64,000 bases of DNA from Elgaria multicarinata webbii (Eukaryota > Chordata > Lepidosauria > Squamata > Anguidae): NCBI RefSeq assembly GCF_023053635.1, contig NC_086185.1, positions 11,034,501-11,098,500 on the forward strand. The letters run 5' to 3'. The notes beneath the pieces were generated by a model. The model made no database searches and was not told the DNA's origin. It saw nothing but the letters and a program-made list of their open reading frames with translations. A program made the translations under genes and the position numbers. Shown in pieces: positions 43,530 to 55,124 of this stretch. The stretch's first letter is position 1; every line of letters begins with the position of its first letter.

Positions 43530-44158
43530 CAATTCCACTAAAGGACCACCAGCTGCGCAGATCAGTGGGTCCCCATAATTGGTCTGTGCTGGAGCCATTC
43601 TAAAGCTTGGCTCTAAATAGTCCCTCTCCCTAAAGAAAGAAACAATAGTCCCCAGCAAGCCGAGGAAGCAGATATAATGCAGCTGACTCACACAGTACAA
43701 CAACAAGAAAAATAAGAATAAAAGCCAGCCTGAACCTCCTGATGCATCGAAATAGACTCACTTCCACTTTGTAAAAATGCACCTCTAATTTAGTCTCTTC
43801 ATCTCCCGGCTTGTTTTCTCTCTCTCTCTCTCTCTCTGCCCCCCTCGGTTTCATTCTCTGTATTTTTATGTTTATTTCTACCCTTTGTCCAATGTACACT
43901 CCCCACCCCCCCACCCCGCTCTTCCCGGCTCCAGCGTTCGTCTTTTCTATTCTTTGCAATCAGATGGGCAGCTGTTTTCCAGTGGAGTCTGGCTTGCGTG
44001 ACTTGGTTCTTGCTCACCCACCCTGCAGCTCCTATTTCATCTTCTCCTGAGTTAAATGGGAAGAGCTGCCCCCACTCCACTGCCTGGTATCACTGGGTAG
44101 CTGTCAGGGTCCCAGCGCTACTGATGCTACAGTAGCTATACAGTAGATGCCTAGCCTG

Positions 44159-44917
44159 CAGGGCCGATGCCAGACTATTTTGCACCCTAGGCAAGGCGAG
44201 CTACTTGCACCCCACCCCACCCAAATTGTGCGGAAGTCTGAAGGTGTGTGCCGAGTGGAGAGCTGGGACTGGCTCACTTTGATTTGGGACCGAGCCATCT
44301 GGAATTCACCGGGACTTACTTCCATGCGAACGCAACCTGCTATGCATCCTGGCATCCCGATCCCCTCCGCATGTTTACTCGGGGGAATAAGGCTTCCGAG
44401 TAAGGAGGCATAGGCGGATCGGGCCGCACTGGTGCCTCTCGGTGCAACGCTTTCTCGGATGGAAGTCCCGTTGATCCACGCACGCAGGATCAGTAAGCAG
44501 GAGAGTTTGCCTTGTGAGGAGTCCACAAGACCCTAGCTTTCCTGGGGGAAGGGAGAGGGAGTCCCGCTTGCCTGCCTGGACATCACGACCTGTTTGAGGA
44601 GAGAAGCGAGGCGACCTGGTGCCCTTTCCTCGGGAGTAAGACAAAGGCTGGCTTGAGCCAGGGTCGAGCTCACCACGTGCTTTTTCTTCTTCTGGCAGCG
44701 GCGGCCTCCCGGTTCTGGGAGGGTGGCTTCCGGGTGGCTAGAGCAACTCTGGGAGGGTGGCTTCCGGGCGGAAGTCCGAATGTGGAGCTGCCCCCCTCAG
44801 CATCCCTGCTTCGCTTCACAGCCAACAACGTGCATGAGTGCTGCGTGGCACGGCGCCCCTCTTAGTTTGGCACTCTAGGTGGCCGCCTGAGTGGCTGCTA
44901 TGGTAGCACCGGCCCTG
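44159..44917. mobile_element. hAT-type element, 759 bp, exact 8-bp duplication
   Basis: Starts CAGGGCCGATGCCAGACT and ends ATGGTAGCACCGGCCCTG. Flanked by CTAGCCTG on both sides (44151-44158 and 44918-44925). It is related at its ends to the 257-bp element at 16081. The interior is GC- and CpG-rich and lacks a transposase frame; the 140-codon reverse frame at 44104-44526 overlaps the boundary and is not convincing. Confidence 0.92.
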
Positions 44918-44997
44918 CTAGCCTGGGGGCCCTTTCATTTATTTTCCTGGCCTGGTACTCTGACTAGCACTGTGTGGCTGGGTCTCGCCCCTATTCT

Positions 44998-45070
44998 GAT
45001 TTCCCACATTGCCTCTCATGTAGTGCCACTGTGGGGTATTGTGGGAAATTAAAATGGCCGCTAGATCCAA
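44998..45070. repeat. ATTTTAATTTCCCA-family palindrome, copy 1
   Basis: GATTTCCCACATTGCCTC pairs with the inverse in GGTATTGTGGGAAATTAAAATGGC. The same hairpin words recur at 46120-46415, 50334-50412 and 52033-52104. Confidence 0.55.
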
Positions 45071-45449
45071 CTTCTTGGCGTGCTGTTGCTGTCCATGGTA
45101 GTTCCGCTGGGGCCCAAGGACTGATAACCCCTAGAAGGCATTTTCCCCAAAGCCTTATCAGCCCTGTTACCGGGATCAGTCTGGATGTTTTTGTCTGTCC
45201 ATTCCTAATACATCACAGTGTCTTGTTTGGTGATCTCTGTCTCTCTGCATGCCTTATGAATACTTTTGCTGGGGTGAGGAGTTAGAATTATCATTTTTTA
45301 GGGTTCAGTTTCTGTCATGCACACACCCATCCAGCAAGAACTTTATTGTCTCTCCCTAACAAGAACAGAACAGCAACAGGAAGCTCCTGACTCCACCCAA
45401 GATTCAGCTAAGTGCCACCTAGTGGCTACACTTTATCATGACGCTATCC

Positions 45450-45525
45450 ACATCCATCCATCCATCTATCTATCTATCTCCTCCTCCTCCTCCTCCTCCT
45501 CCTCCTCCTCCTCCACCACCACCAC
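45450..45525. repeat. ATCC/TATC and CCT microsatellites
   Basis: ATCC units, TATC units, then a pure CTC run with a few CAC units. Confidence 0.95.
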
Positions 45526-46119
45526 ATTTTGTCTCCTCCTTGGTGTACGAGCCAAGAACTCAGAACAGGGACTGTGGATACTTCACAACATTTTGTTGTA
45601 GATCCCATTTGTACCATTGGATAAGGACTCCCTAAGACCACCTGGGAAACGTAGCCTGTTTATTGGCTCTAGCTGCACTTTCACTTTAGCTTATCTAAAT
45701 ACTTTGTCCACACTGGATTATTATCTTTTAAAGAAGAAGAAGAAGATAAAGCTTTCTCAGACTTTGTATTACTGAATATGAGTCACTCTTCAGGCAGTTG
45801 CATTTCTATAGAGCCTGAGCTCTCCAGAGCCAGGTGGCATGAATAGCGTGATGTTGACTTCCTGTTTATCCTACATCCTGCATCTTCTACCTGGCCTTGA
45901 CTTTATCTCCTCAGCAAGTGTTAGTTTCCATAAACACTCAGAGTGATTACTTCGTAATGAAGATTAATTTGTCTTTAATATTGGTTGGAGGACAGGAGGA
46001 TTTATGTTAAGAGTCTTGGCTTTCTTTGCTCCCAGGCTGACATTAGTACCCACCATCTTTGGGCAGCTACCGGCACCCCAAAGTCCTTGACACTCATGTC
46101 TGCCTGGGTCCCCTTTAAT
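45526..46119. other. Intergenic, no gene seen
   Basis: Unique-looking; a GAA triplet run occurs near 45734-45746. No exon. Confidence 0.45.
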
Positions 46120-46415
46120 TTTTTTTAAGAGGCTGCCATTTTAATTTCCCACAATACCCCAGGGATGCTAGGTTAGGGGCAGCGAAAGTTGGTGGCTCCT
46201 ATTTCAGTGGGGCAGTGAATCCACTCTGGGTTTCAGTCAGAACTCCAAAGGGCCTATGCAAAGTGCTGAGCCCTATTCCCAGAATGGATTCATTACCTTG
46301 GATAGCTCCTTTAGAATTCTGACTGGTTCTGACTGAAACCCAGAATGGATCCACTGACATTGGAGCCACAAGCCTCCACTGGTTAGGGACATTGGAGGAA
46401 ATTAAAATGGCAGCT
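46120..46415. repeat. ATTTTAATTTCCCA-family palindrome with a second palindrome inside
   Basis: CCATTTTAATTTCCCACAAT pairs with GAGGAAATTAAAATGGC at the right. Between them, GTGGCTCCTATTTCAGTGGG and CTGGGTTTCAGTCAGAAC pair with TCTGACTGAAACCCAG and CACTGACATTGGAGCCAC. It is a two-layer hairpin of about 295 bp. Confidence 0.6.
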
Positions 46416-46484
46416 AGATCCAGCCAGCCAGCCAGCCCTGCCAGTGAGCTGCTGCGGCTGCTGCTACATGCTCCTGCCATCATG

Positions 46485-46610
46485 TTGATTGGCCATGTGT
46501 CCTCTTTTACAGAGGACAGTCCTCTGTTGGAAGGACTGCCAGAGGACTGCCCTCTGTTTTAAAGGTGTCCTTTATTTGAAGCGCTGTCCAGTCCTTGTCC
46601 AGTCTAAAGA
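46485..46610. mobile_element. GAGGACA-family DNA element fragment
   Basis: TGTCCTCTTTTACAGAGGAC, AGTCCTCTGTTGGAAGGACT and GGTGTCCTTTATTTGAAG match words in 27480-27580. Confidence 0.4.
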
Positions 46611-47074
46611 CAAAGAACCATCAGAAGGGAGGGCTTTGGAGTTGTCTATCTGCCGTTAGCACCTGAAAGGCAGGCTGGACAGGCTGGGGACCAGTATCTA
46701 GTGTGCATTTTAAAAAGGCATTGCCACCATCTCCTCCGAGACAAAATAAGGGACAGGGATTAAGCAGAGATGGGGACTGGAAAACAAAGGAGGGCGATCC
46801 ATGCCATTTGGAAGAGGACATTACAAGAGTGTCTCTACTTAATGCTTCAGACTTAATCCATAGCAGATGCGTACACTCCAATGCCAGCATTGTGTAACAT
46901 ATCTCTATTTCTTTCTAAACAGTTATATAATCCCCATCCACAAGGGTTCACCATTGTATTTTTTTGAAAAAAACAAACACAAAACCAGGTATTTATGGAA
47001 AAAGAAGATGGTTTTCCCCTACATTTTGAAAACTTGATGGGTCCAAGTTAATGTGCCCATCTTGCTGCCACCTA

Positions 47075-47240
47075 ATGGCAAGACTGATCACCGCCTAGCC
47101 TAGTGCCGTCGATGTGCCTGGCACATTTAGACAGTGCCGTCGATGTGCCTGGCAGTTTACGGGGCAAAGAAAAGAAAGGTCTCTGCTCCCAAGACTCTTA
47201 CAATCTGAAACTCAAAAACTGAGGAGACAACAGAAGGGAG
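47075..47240 (-). mobile_element. L2-type LINE 3' relic
   Basis: GTCTCTGCTCCCAAGACTCTTACAATCTGAA is the inverse of the usual TTAGATTGTAAGCC... region of L2 tails. A local 35-base duplication (GTGCCGTCGATGTGCCTGGC twice) sits at 47100-47155. Confidence 0.5.
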
Positions 47241-47379
47241 AGGAAGGGGGAAAAGAGAAATAGTAACAAAGGATAAATGCGGGTGAGCAAATAAATTGAT
47301 GTGAACTTCAGTTCTGTTTCACCGGAGCAAGGATTAAGGAATCCAGCCAAAAACATCTCTGAAAAATATATTACACTGT

Positions 47380-47544
47380 CTTAGATTGGGACTGGAGAGA
47401 CTTGGGATCAAAGCCCCACACTGCCACAAAGCTCACAGGGATACCTGAGGTCTGTTACTATTTCTCATCTTAACCTACCTCGCAGGGGGGTTGTGGGGAG
47501 AAAATGGAAGTGTGGGGACTTGTGGCTTACGTTGAGCTCCTTGG

Positions 47545-47545
<1 letters not shown>
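47380..47545 (+). mobile_element. MIR/CORE-like SINE, worn
   Basis: GACTTGGGATCAAAGCCCCA as degraded B box, then TAACCTACCTCGCAGG and GGAGAAAATGGAAGTG. Ends at the GAT microsatellite. Confidence 0.6.

Positions 47546-47605
<60 letters not shown>
47546..47605. repeat. GAT/AAT microsatellite
   Basis: GAT units passing into AAT units; also the boundary between a SINE and a LINE tail. Confidence 0.95.
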
Positions 47606-47606
<1 letters not shown>

Positions 47607-47882
47607 TCACACAGCAAGGAAGAACATTTCCAGCTTTTAAAGCTCAACTAAAAACTTTTCTTTTTCCTAAAGCTTTTAAAACTTGATGTTGTGCGGACTT
47701 TATACTGTTAGTTTTACCCTACCCTGTGCCTGCTTACCCTACCCTGTGCCTGTTTGCATTCTCTTCCCCTCCTTATTGTTTTACTATGATTTTATTAGAT
47801 TGTAAGCCTATGCAGCAGGGTCTTGCTATTTACTGTTTTACTCTGTACAACACCACGTACATTGATGGTGCTATATAAATAA

Positions 47883-47918
<36 letters not shown>

Positions 47919-47922
47919 CAGC
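47606..47922 (+). mobile_element. L2-type LINE 3' end
   Basis: Encodes FPAFKAQLKTFLFPKAFKT, the L2 ORF2 terminus, followed by TTTTATTAGATTGTAAGCC and ACATTGATGGTGCTATATAA, and an AATAAT run to 47922. Confidence 0.8.
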
Positions 47923-48164
47923 CAGTTGCAGCCTTATTTACAGGTAAGAGATAGTGCAGCCTTCTCCCAGTCTGGTACTCTCCAGATGCATTGACTACCC
48001 TAAACAGCATGGCCTGCTAGAAAGGAATTGTAGCAACTCGTCTGGAAGACACCAGGTTTAGTATAGAGGTGGGTTTGGTGACTTGAAGGACATCCCATCT
48101 CTCAAATCTGGCCTAGTAGTCAGACTAGGATTGATAAAACTGGGTATGAAACTTCACTCGGAAA

Positions 48165-48592
48165 TCATAGAATAGTAGTTGGAAGGGGCCTACAAGGCCA
48201 TGGAGTCCACCCCCCTGCTCAATGCAGGAATCCACCCTAAAGCATCCCTGACAGATGGCTGTCCAGCTGCCTCTTGAAGGCCTCTAGGGTGGGAGAGCCC
48301 ATGACCTCTGTAAGTAGTTGGTTCCATTTTTATACTGCTCTAACAGTCAAGAAGTTTTTCTTGATGTCCAGCCGGAATCTGGCTTCTTGTAACTTGAGCC
48401 CCTTATTCCATGTCCTGCACTCTGGGATGATGGAGAAGAGATCCTGGCCCTCCTCTGTGTGACAAACTTTTAAGTATTTGAAGAGTGCTATCATGTCTCC
48501 CCTCAGTCTTCTCTTCTCCAGGCTAAACATGCCCACTTCTTTCAGTCTCTCTTCATAGGGATTTGTTTCCAGACCCCTGATGAAACTCATGG
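48165..48592 (-). mobile_element. CR1 LINE 3' fragment
   Basis: Inverse CR1 tail at the left and reverse ORF2 text with [20 protein letters not shown] and RLDIKKNFLTVRAV. Same span as 23955-24358 but with a better frame. Confidence 0.92.
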
Positions 48593-49495
48593 GCTGGCCT
48601 TGGGCGAGCCAGCTTTGCACGTAACGGGAAGCTGCAATGGCATGGCTGATAAGCCATGGTGGGCTGTGGTGAGGCTTCCATTCCATGATACAAGTACCCA
48701 ACTGGCAACCAATGCTATCCACACAGAATGACGGACTCATCATTATGTTGACTCAGGCAACTGCTTTGGGTTGCAGCGACTGAGAGAGGCAGCAGAGGGC
48801 ATGTAATGCCCAGATCTCAATTCTGCAGCAAAAATGGAAGAAGCTGCAGCAGTTGAACACACTCATGGAGGAAAACTCTTAATCCCTGGAGCCAATCGAA
48901 TGGCTAAAGGCGTTACAGAAAGTCGACCCAAAGTCATATGAAGGAAGAGAGACTTTTCCTGATGGCTCTGGATTGCAATGGAAGCACCAGATGAGGAAAT
49001 CATGGGGGGTGGAATGGGGGTGGGGGTTCAATCGACAGTGCCTTTCAAATAAAATAATAAAAAAGAAGGGCTGAGGTTGTTTTGCCATTCTAACCGAGGA
49101 CAATCCTTCAGAAAAACAAATCAATGTTCTAATTATCACCAAAGTTAATCTGCTCTCCACAGGAAATTGGACTTACCGGTGGTGACTCAGGGTGGTTGTA
49201 ATGACTCCAAGTGCATATATTATTTCTAAGGGCATCCTGGTAAAAATGTAAGCTCAAAACGTCATGAAAGAAAGAAAGAATCTCTTTGATGAAATATGGG
49301 GGGGGGGGGAAGTTTTGATCCAGAATTAGACCTAACATGAGTTTGTGTCCTGTGAGGGCCTAGATTCCCCTCCTTGAATGTTCTGCTTTCGATAATAAAA
49401 TAACTTTCTAGCCCTCATGGAGGAATAATGAAACATTTGAAGTGAGTATTCTATCCAATTGGCCTGTTAAAAATAATGTAAGTTCAGACTGATTA
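48593..49495. other. Intergenic, no gene seen
   Basis: No recognised element. A G-run of nine lies near 49299. Confidence 0.45.
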
Positions 49496-49620
49496 GGCTA
49501 CTTGTATTTAGGGTTCATTCAGCCTTCCCCAACCTGTTCCCCTCCAGATCTGTTGGACTACAGCTTCCATCATTCCCAGTATGGCCCTTGTTGGAAAAGG
49601 CTGCTCTAGTTGCTCTGTAA
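49496..49620. repeat. Common reptile repeat (CTCCAGATCTGTTGGACTAC)
   Basis: CAGCCTTCCCCAACCTGTTC and TTGGACTACAGCTTCCATCA are typical words of a widespread squamate repeat. It is the clearest copy in this window. Confidence 0.55.
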
Positions 49621-50079
49621 TGTTTCCCTGCCTTTTTGGCCTGCCTTTACTACTAAATTTCTGTCTGCTTTATGTCCCTGGATGAGTTACATATTCATTA
49701 CTCAAATCACGTGGTGCAATATTTCCTTCATTCATGCTGAATAACTCCCCAAGTTAAAAACAAAGCACACGCGTGCACGCACACACATCTATCTTTATAT
49801 AAAAGCAATGAGCACAGAAAGGTTGTAGCTTAGCCCTCTCCCTGATGTGCTAGCTTGCTACATTCAGGGAGGTATTTTGTGTTTTTAATGTGGGGCATGT
49901 TTCAGTTAGTTATTATTGCTAATAGTTATTGATAGCCCTCCCTGAATTTGCACAATCCTTTTTAAAAAGTGATGAAATCTAGTTGCCAGTGCATCACATC
50001 ATCTCTCAATGAATTCAGTTTTGGAGTGTTTGAAGTTCTATTCCAAACACCCTAACCCTATCTTGAATCTATCTACCTA

Positions 50080-50290
50080 TCAGATTTTGATCCCACTTTT
50101 GTCTCCCAGTAGCTCAAAGAAGCCTATATGGTCACACACACCCCTTTTATCCTTGCAATAACCCTATAAGGTAGGACAGGCACACACACAGAGAGAGAGA
50201 CTGAAACTGGTTCAAGGTTACCAAGTAAGCCTCCCTGGCTGAGTAGCGATTTCAACCCAGATCTCTCCCACCTAAGACCAGTATATAATT
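50080..50290 (-). mobile_element. MIR/CORE-like SINE, diverged
   Basis: CCTTGCAATAACCCTATAAG and GGTTCAAGGTTACCAAG followed by AACCCAGATCTCTCCC are the inverse of the SINE body and B box. Older than 38281. Confidence 0.6.
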
Positions 50291-50333
50291 TCCCTGCTTC
50301 CATGTTTAAAATTGGTGACCTGCTGTTATGCTG

Positions 50334-50412
50334 TCAAGCTACCATTTTGATTTCCCAGAATGCCCTGAGGCAGCAATACCTCAGGGGCATTTTGTGAAGT
50401 TCAAATGGCAGC
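50334..50412. repeat. ATTTTAATTTCCCA-family palindrome, copy 3
   Basis: CCATTTTGATTTCCCAGAAT and GGGGCATTTTGTGAAGTTCA with TGAGGCAGCAATACCTCA at the apex. Confidence 0.55.
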
Positions 50413-50539
50413 TCTCAGATTCAGACGTGATTTTGTTTTCAAGAGAGCACCAAGGCAGGTATCAGCAGTAGATCTTGCTGGAGGCACTAGGCAAAAACCT
50501 GTCCGTCCAAGTTTGGCACAATTTTGTCCCTTCTTCACC

Positions 50540-51035
50540 CTGCCCATCAGGAACCAGAGGCATACAAAATTACACATGGTGTGGAGAAAGTGGATAGGGG
50601 GACATTTTCCTCCCTCTCTCAAAATGCGTGAACCTAATGGGGTCATCCCATGAATCTGATTGGTGGGCGATTCAGGACAGATAAAAGGAAGGACTTCTTC
50701 CCGCAGGGCAAAGTTAAGCTATGGAATTCGCTACCACAAAATGTCGCGACGGCTGCCAATTTGGTTGGCTTTAAAAGGGGGTTGGATAAATTCCTGGAGG
50801 AGAAGGCTATCCCTGATGGCTATGTGCTGCCTCCAGTATCTGAGGCAGTAAGCCTTTGTACACCAGTTGCTGGGGAACATGGGTGGTTGGGGGGTCTGTT
50901 GCACTAATGTCCTGCTTCTAGTTCCTGGCTGCCGGCTGGTGGGCTACTGTGTGAACAGAGTGATGGACTAGATGGAGCCTTGGTCTGAACCAGCGTGGCT
51001 TCTCTTAGCTTCTAAAGTTCTTATGTTCTTAACTA
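50540..51035 (+). mobile_element. LINE tail (GTTCTTATG family)
   Basis: The frame at 50650-50907 reads LIGGRFRTDKRKDFF, KVKLWNSLPQNVATAANLV and FKRGLDKFLEEKAIPDGYV. Then a 3' UTR with GGACTAGATGGAGCCTTGGT and the end CTTATGTTCTTA. The best coding remnant of this family here. Confidence 0.85.
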
Positions 51036-51444
51036 CTTAGCGAACACGATAACATCACAGTGGCATGTATGTACGCAGTGGCATTACTGAGGGCAAATGA
51101 ATCCCTCACATCACCCTCACTCCGAAATCCGTTGTGGGGGAAATGTATTCCTATTGCAGATAAAATGGCCCCGTGTCCTCTCTTTTGAAGGTGCCCTGTA
51201 TGTGAAAGGATGTCTAGCCCAAAGTAAGCTAATCCAAAAGGCCTGCACATTTTAAAGTAAGGAAATTAGGAGCCAGGGGGTGGGGAACGAACAGGAACCC
51301 AGTCAATAAGTTTCAGCAGATGTGACAAATTGTCTTCGTCAAACGGATCAGATATATTCCAGAAAGAAAATGTATTTCAGAGCAGCAGTAAACATGACGC
51401 ACATCAGCTATTTTCAGAAGCATTTGTGGAGATGGTTGGGGTAT

Positions 51445-51503
51445 TTGTGTGTGTGTGTGTGTGTTTGTGTGCGTGTGTGTGTGTGTGTGTTTGTGTGCGT
51501 GCG
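51445..51503. repeat. GT microsatellite
   Basis: GT run with a few TT and GC interruptions. Confidence 0.95.
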
Positions 51504-52032
51504 CTTTTTATGAGAGATCTGTTACTTGCCCTTTAGGTACACAATGAGCTTCCCAGAGCCATTCTAATCAACTGGTTGCGTGGGTCGAAACCAAGGCGAC
51601 CGGGAATGCTCCATTATTACTGCTGATGACATAGTTAAATGCAACCAAAAAACAGCTGGAGGGTAATACTTCTAATTAATAAAATCAGCAACACCTAGGA
51701 ACACTTAGGACTAACGTTTAAAAATAGAGGCAGCTGCAAATGTCTAAAGTTCTCCCCCTACCTTACCTGCTACATAGGTGGGTGGGGGATTGGGGATGGC
51801 CCTGTACCCACTGACAAAAAGTACACACCACACATGCTCAGAGGCAGAGGTCTATCCAGACAGCTGTGAGCATCAAAAACTGGGTCAGGCCCACTCCTCC
51901 AATAGCTGGCAGGGCCCCAGTGGTGGGTGCCACCCAAGGTGCTAATACTTGCCCAGCCCTTCACCTTTTTTCAAAATAATAATGATGATGATGATGTCAC
52001 ACAGCACTCCAAGCATCACCTGTATCGAGCCA

Positions 52033-52104
52033 TAACTTTAATTTCCCCAAAATGCCTTATGGTGACACTACATTGGGAGTCTTCTAGGAAATTAAAATGG
52101 CTGC
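52033..52104. repeat. ATTTTAATTTCCCA-family palindrome, copy 4
   Basis: CTTTAATTTCCCCAAAATGC at the left and TAGGAAATTAAAATGGCTGC at the right pair as a hairpin. Confidence 0.55.
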
Positions 52105-52364
52105 TAGCTGCTTAGAAAGCTTCTGCTGTTGCCAATTAAGACCACCGGGGGCATTTTATTCAGGGTGGTCTCAAACCGGAACTGGTCCTGTTAGAAAAAT
52201 GATGTCCTAGCCCTAGGCTCTCCATCATGGTGCCCATGTGTAGCGGTGTGTGAATGGACATCTCTCTTGGTACCTGTCAAGCTCCCTGACTTTGATGATT
52301 TTTTATTATTATTAGGTGGAGGGGGGATTGTGGGGAGGGAACAGTGTGCAGGGAGGGTCACCAC

Positions 52365-52895
52365 ACCTAAAACAAAAGATATTATGGCAATGAAAATCAT
52401 CAAGGGGCTGAAACATCTCCCCTATGAGGGAAGGTTACAACAGCTGGGGTTGTTCAGCATGGAAAAAAGGAGGCTGAGGGGAGACATGATAGAGGTGTAC
52501 AAAATTATGCCTGTTGCTGAAAATGTGGAGAGGGAGACATTTTTCTCCCTCTCTCAAAATACTAGAACCTGGGGTCATCCCATGAAGCTGATTAGTGGAA
52601 ATCACTACCACAAGACGTAGTGATGGCCACCAATTTGGGTGGCTTTAAAAGGGGGTTGGATACATTCCTAGAGAAGGCTAACAATGGCTACAAGTTCTGA
52701 CGGCTATGTGCTGCCTCCAGTATCAGAGGCAGTAAGCCTATGTACACCAGTTGCTGGGGAACATGGACAGGAGAGTGCTGTTGCATTCTTGTCCTCTCAT
52801 GGGCAACTGGTGGGCCACTGTGCAAGCAGACTGCTGGACTAGATGGACCCTTGGTCTGATCCCGCATGGCTCTACTTATGTTCTTATGAAGATTA
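52365..52895 (+). mobile_element. LINE tail (GTTCTTATG family)
   Basis: Frame 52246-52620 includes [37 protein letters not shown] and SLSQNTRTWGHPMKLISG. The 3' UTR has CAGTTGCTGGGGAACATGG and ends TACTTATGTTCTTATG. It links this lineage with the 21165 fragment (GLEHLPYEGR). Confidence 0.88.
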
Positions 52896-53484
52896 ACCCT
52901 TCCCTCCCCAACTGTGATTCCCCCTGGAAAGCCCCCTTGCATGGCAATCAATAGAAATGTCTTTTCCCCTAAGCTTAATTACTGTACGGAGGTTGCATCA
53001 CAATTAAGATGGATGGGAGGACTTCCATTGGCATCAATAGACACTTAGGGCTTTGGGGAAATAGATCTGGGGCCTTGAGAAATAAATTCAGGTCCAAGTC
53101 TAATCCTCACAATGGCTCTGGAAACAGAGAGAGACAGAGAGACACACAGAGAGGATGGCACTCTGTCTAAGACCACTGCCAAGAGAATATCAGCAAATAA
53201 CATCTTCAGGCAGTATCTCTGACACCTGCTGTGGGTTCAATGGAAGCAAATACGTATTTATTTCTGGTACCTTCAACTCCCATCAACCTCAGACAACATA
53301 GTTGATGGGGGGGGGGGATCATACGGGTTGTAGGCTAAAACATCTGAAGGTCCACAACACGTCCACTCCAGTATATATGATACTAGCAGATATTCCTGGC
53401 GTTGCTCAGGTCTTCGAATAACGTCGATCCACTTCCCTCAACTTGTCGCTGATGCTACTCCTTGCTGCTCTCTTGAGGAACAGA

Positions 53485-53920
53485 AGAACATAAAAGTGCC
53501 CTGATGCTGGATCAGACCAAGGGTCCATGTAGTCCAGCACTCTATTCACACAGTGGCTACCCAGCCATCAGCCAGGGATCAACAAGCAGGACATGAGTGC
53601 AACAACACCCTCCCACCCATGTTCCCCAGCAACTGTGGCACCCAGGCTTACTGCCTCGAATACTGGAGATAGCACACAACCATCAGGGCTAGTAGCCATT
53701 GATAGCCTTTGCCTCCAGGAATTTATCCAACCCCCTTTTAAAGCCATCCAAATGGGTGGCCATCACTACATCTTGTGGTAGTGAGTTCCATAATTTAACG
53801 ATGCGCTGTGTGAAGAAGTCCTTCCTTTTATTTGTCCTGAATCTCCCACCAATCAGCTTCATGGGATGACCCCAGGTAGTAGTATTTTGAGGGCAGCATT
53901 TCAGAGAAGTGGAAGGAAGA
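53485..53920 (-). mobile_element. LINE tail (GTTCTTATG family)
   Basis: Begins AGAACATAAAAGTGCCCTGA and runs through GGGTCCATGTAGTCCAGCAC to the inverse of the RFRTDKRKDFF region. Collinear with 52365 in reverse. Confidence 0.85.
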
Positions 53921-53934
53921 GGCTCTCAGCGGAC

Positions 53935-54155
53935 ACGGGCTACTCCAGGCAAGACATGCTGGGATGTGTAGCCATTTCAGAGAATTCAGGCGATCGCCCA
54001 TGTGGCTGCATGTGATCCCCTAAGATCTCTGAAATGCCTGCACCTCGCAGCATGCCTTCAGCAGCGCGCCGGCAGCCCATTTTCTGAGATGCGCTTCCTT
54101 GACAGTTGCTGGGTAAGGTAGGCATGCTGTGAGTTGTAGGAGTCAGCATTAGATA
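53935..54155. repeat. Inverted repeat with CTCCAGGCAAGACATGC ends
   Basis: CAAGACATGCTGGGATGTGT, TTTCAGAGAATTCAGGCGAT and AGATCTCTGAAATGCCTGC pair partly within the segment, and GGCATGCTGTGAGTTGTAG closes it. It looks like a decayed foldback element. Confidence 0.35.
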
Positions 54156-55124
54156 CGTTTTTATATTCTAAAAACTAGTAATAGTTAAACATCACAAATC
54201 CATGATTTAAGTTTTTTTCTTTAGAACATTGTACAGGAAGACTTATCAGCTTGCCATCAGGAAGTGGGTAAACATTTCCTGACATACAAACCTGCATGCA
54301 GACTTTCAGCTTTATAGGTGGGGATGCTGGACAGCCATCTGCACTCCCCTTTATACATAATGGTATAGGCAACTTAAGGCAGGGAGAAATTGGTAGCCAC
54401 ACACCCCTGTGGTTGCTGTTACATTCCACACACATGAAATCCAACCAGGTTTTAAAAGGCAAGGTTACAAATAAGTGCCTCTTCCCCCAAGTTCAAAAGC
54501 TCTTGAACAAAATGCACCCTGTTACATGATGAGTCAGAAACGATCTTGATCCAAGGTTATCAGCCATTGAGTGTTTGAAAGGGGAGTGTGGATGGTTAGA
54601 GATCATTTTAGATGCATGTTCTTTGAAATCCAAAGGCCTTGCGTTAAGTTGGGCTTGTTGCCCAGGTGTGTGTTTGTGAGATGTTTTTCTCTCCCTGTTT
54701 TTCCATGTATGTTGTTAAAAGGCCATGCGCCTTAAGCAGAGAAAATATCAACAGCAAAGACAAAAGCAACATTACAATCGGCGCATGAGTAGCAAGAATG
54801 TGCAGGAGGTTATACCCGTTTTTAATATTTGGGCACATTTCTGGCATCTTCATCTCAAATAGGACAATCACAAAACAGGAGAGTCTATCTAGTCATTAGA
54901 ATTTTAATCTGCCCAAGAAAAGCCGTTTTCTCTGGGCAGATTACATAATTAAAGGGTCAGACAAGGGGAGAAAGGGGAAACTAGATCACTGATGATTGGA
55001 TGGGGTGCTCCTGGTAGGTTATATCTAAAGCAGAGGGCCTCCTTTCTCGTTCTTCTACTACTGAAACAGAGCATGTGAATCCATCCTCAATGGAGAAGGG
55101 TCTTTTGCATGTGGCCCAAAGAAC
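54156..55124. other. Intergenic, no gene seen
   Basis: No repeat or exon recognised apart from short AT-rich runs. Confidence 0.45.

Noticed and set aside
43245-43706. Long poly-arginine and poly-serine/proline open frames
   Set aside because: They are translations of the GAG/GAA microsatellite and have no real sequence content.
44104-44526. 140-codon reverse frame as a transposase
   Set aside because: It spans the hAT element boundary and has no RNase H-like or BED motif.
45317-45635. Serine- and proline-run frames
   Set aside because: They cross the CCT microsatellite; the flanks show no domain.
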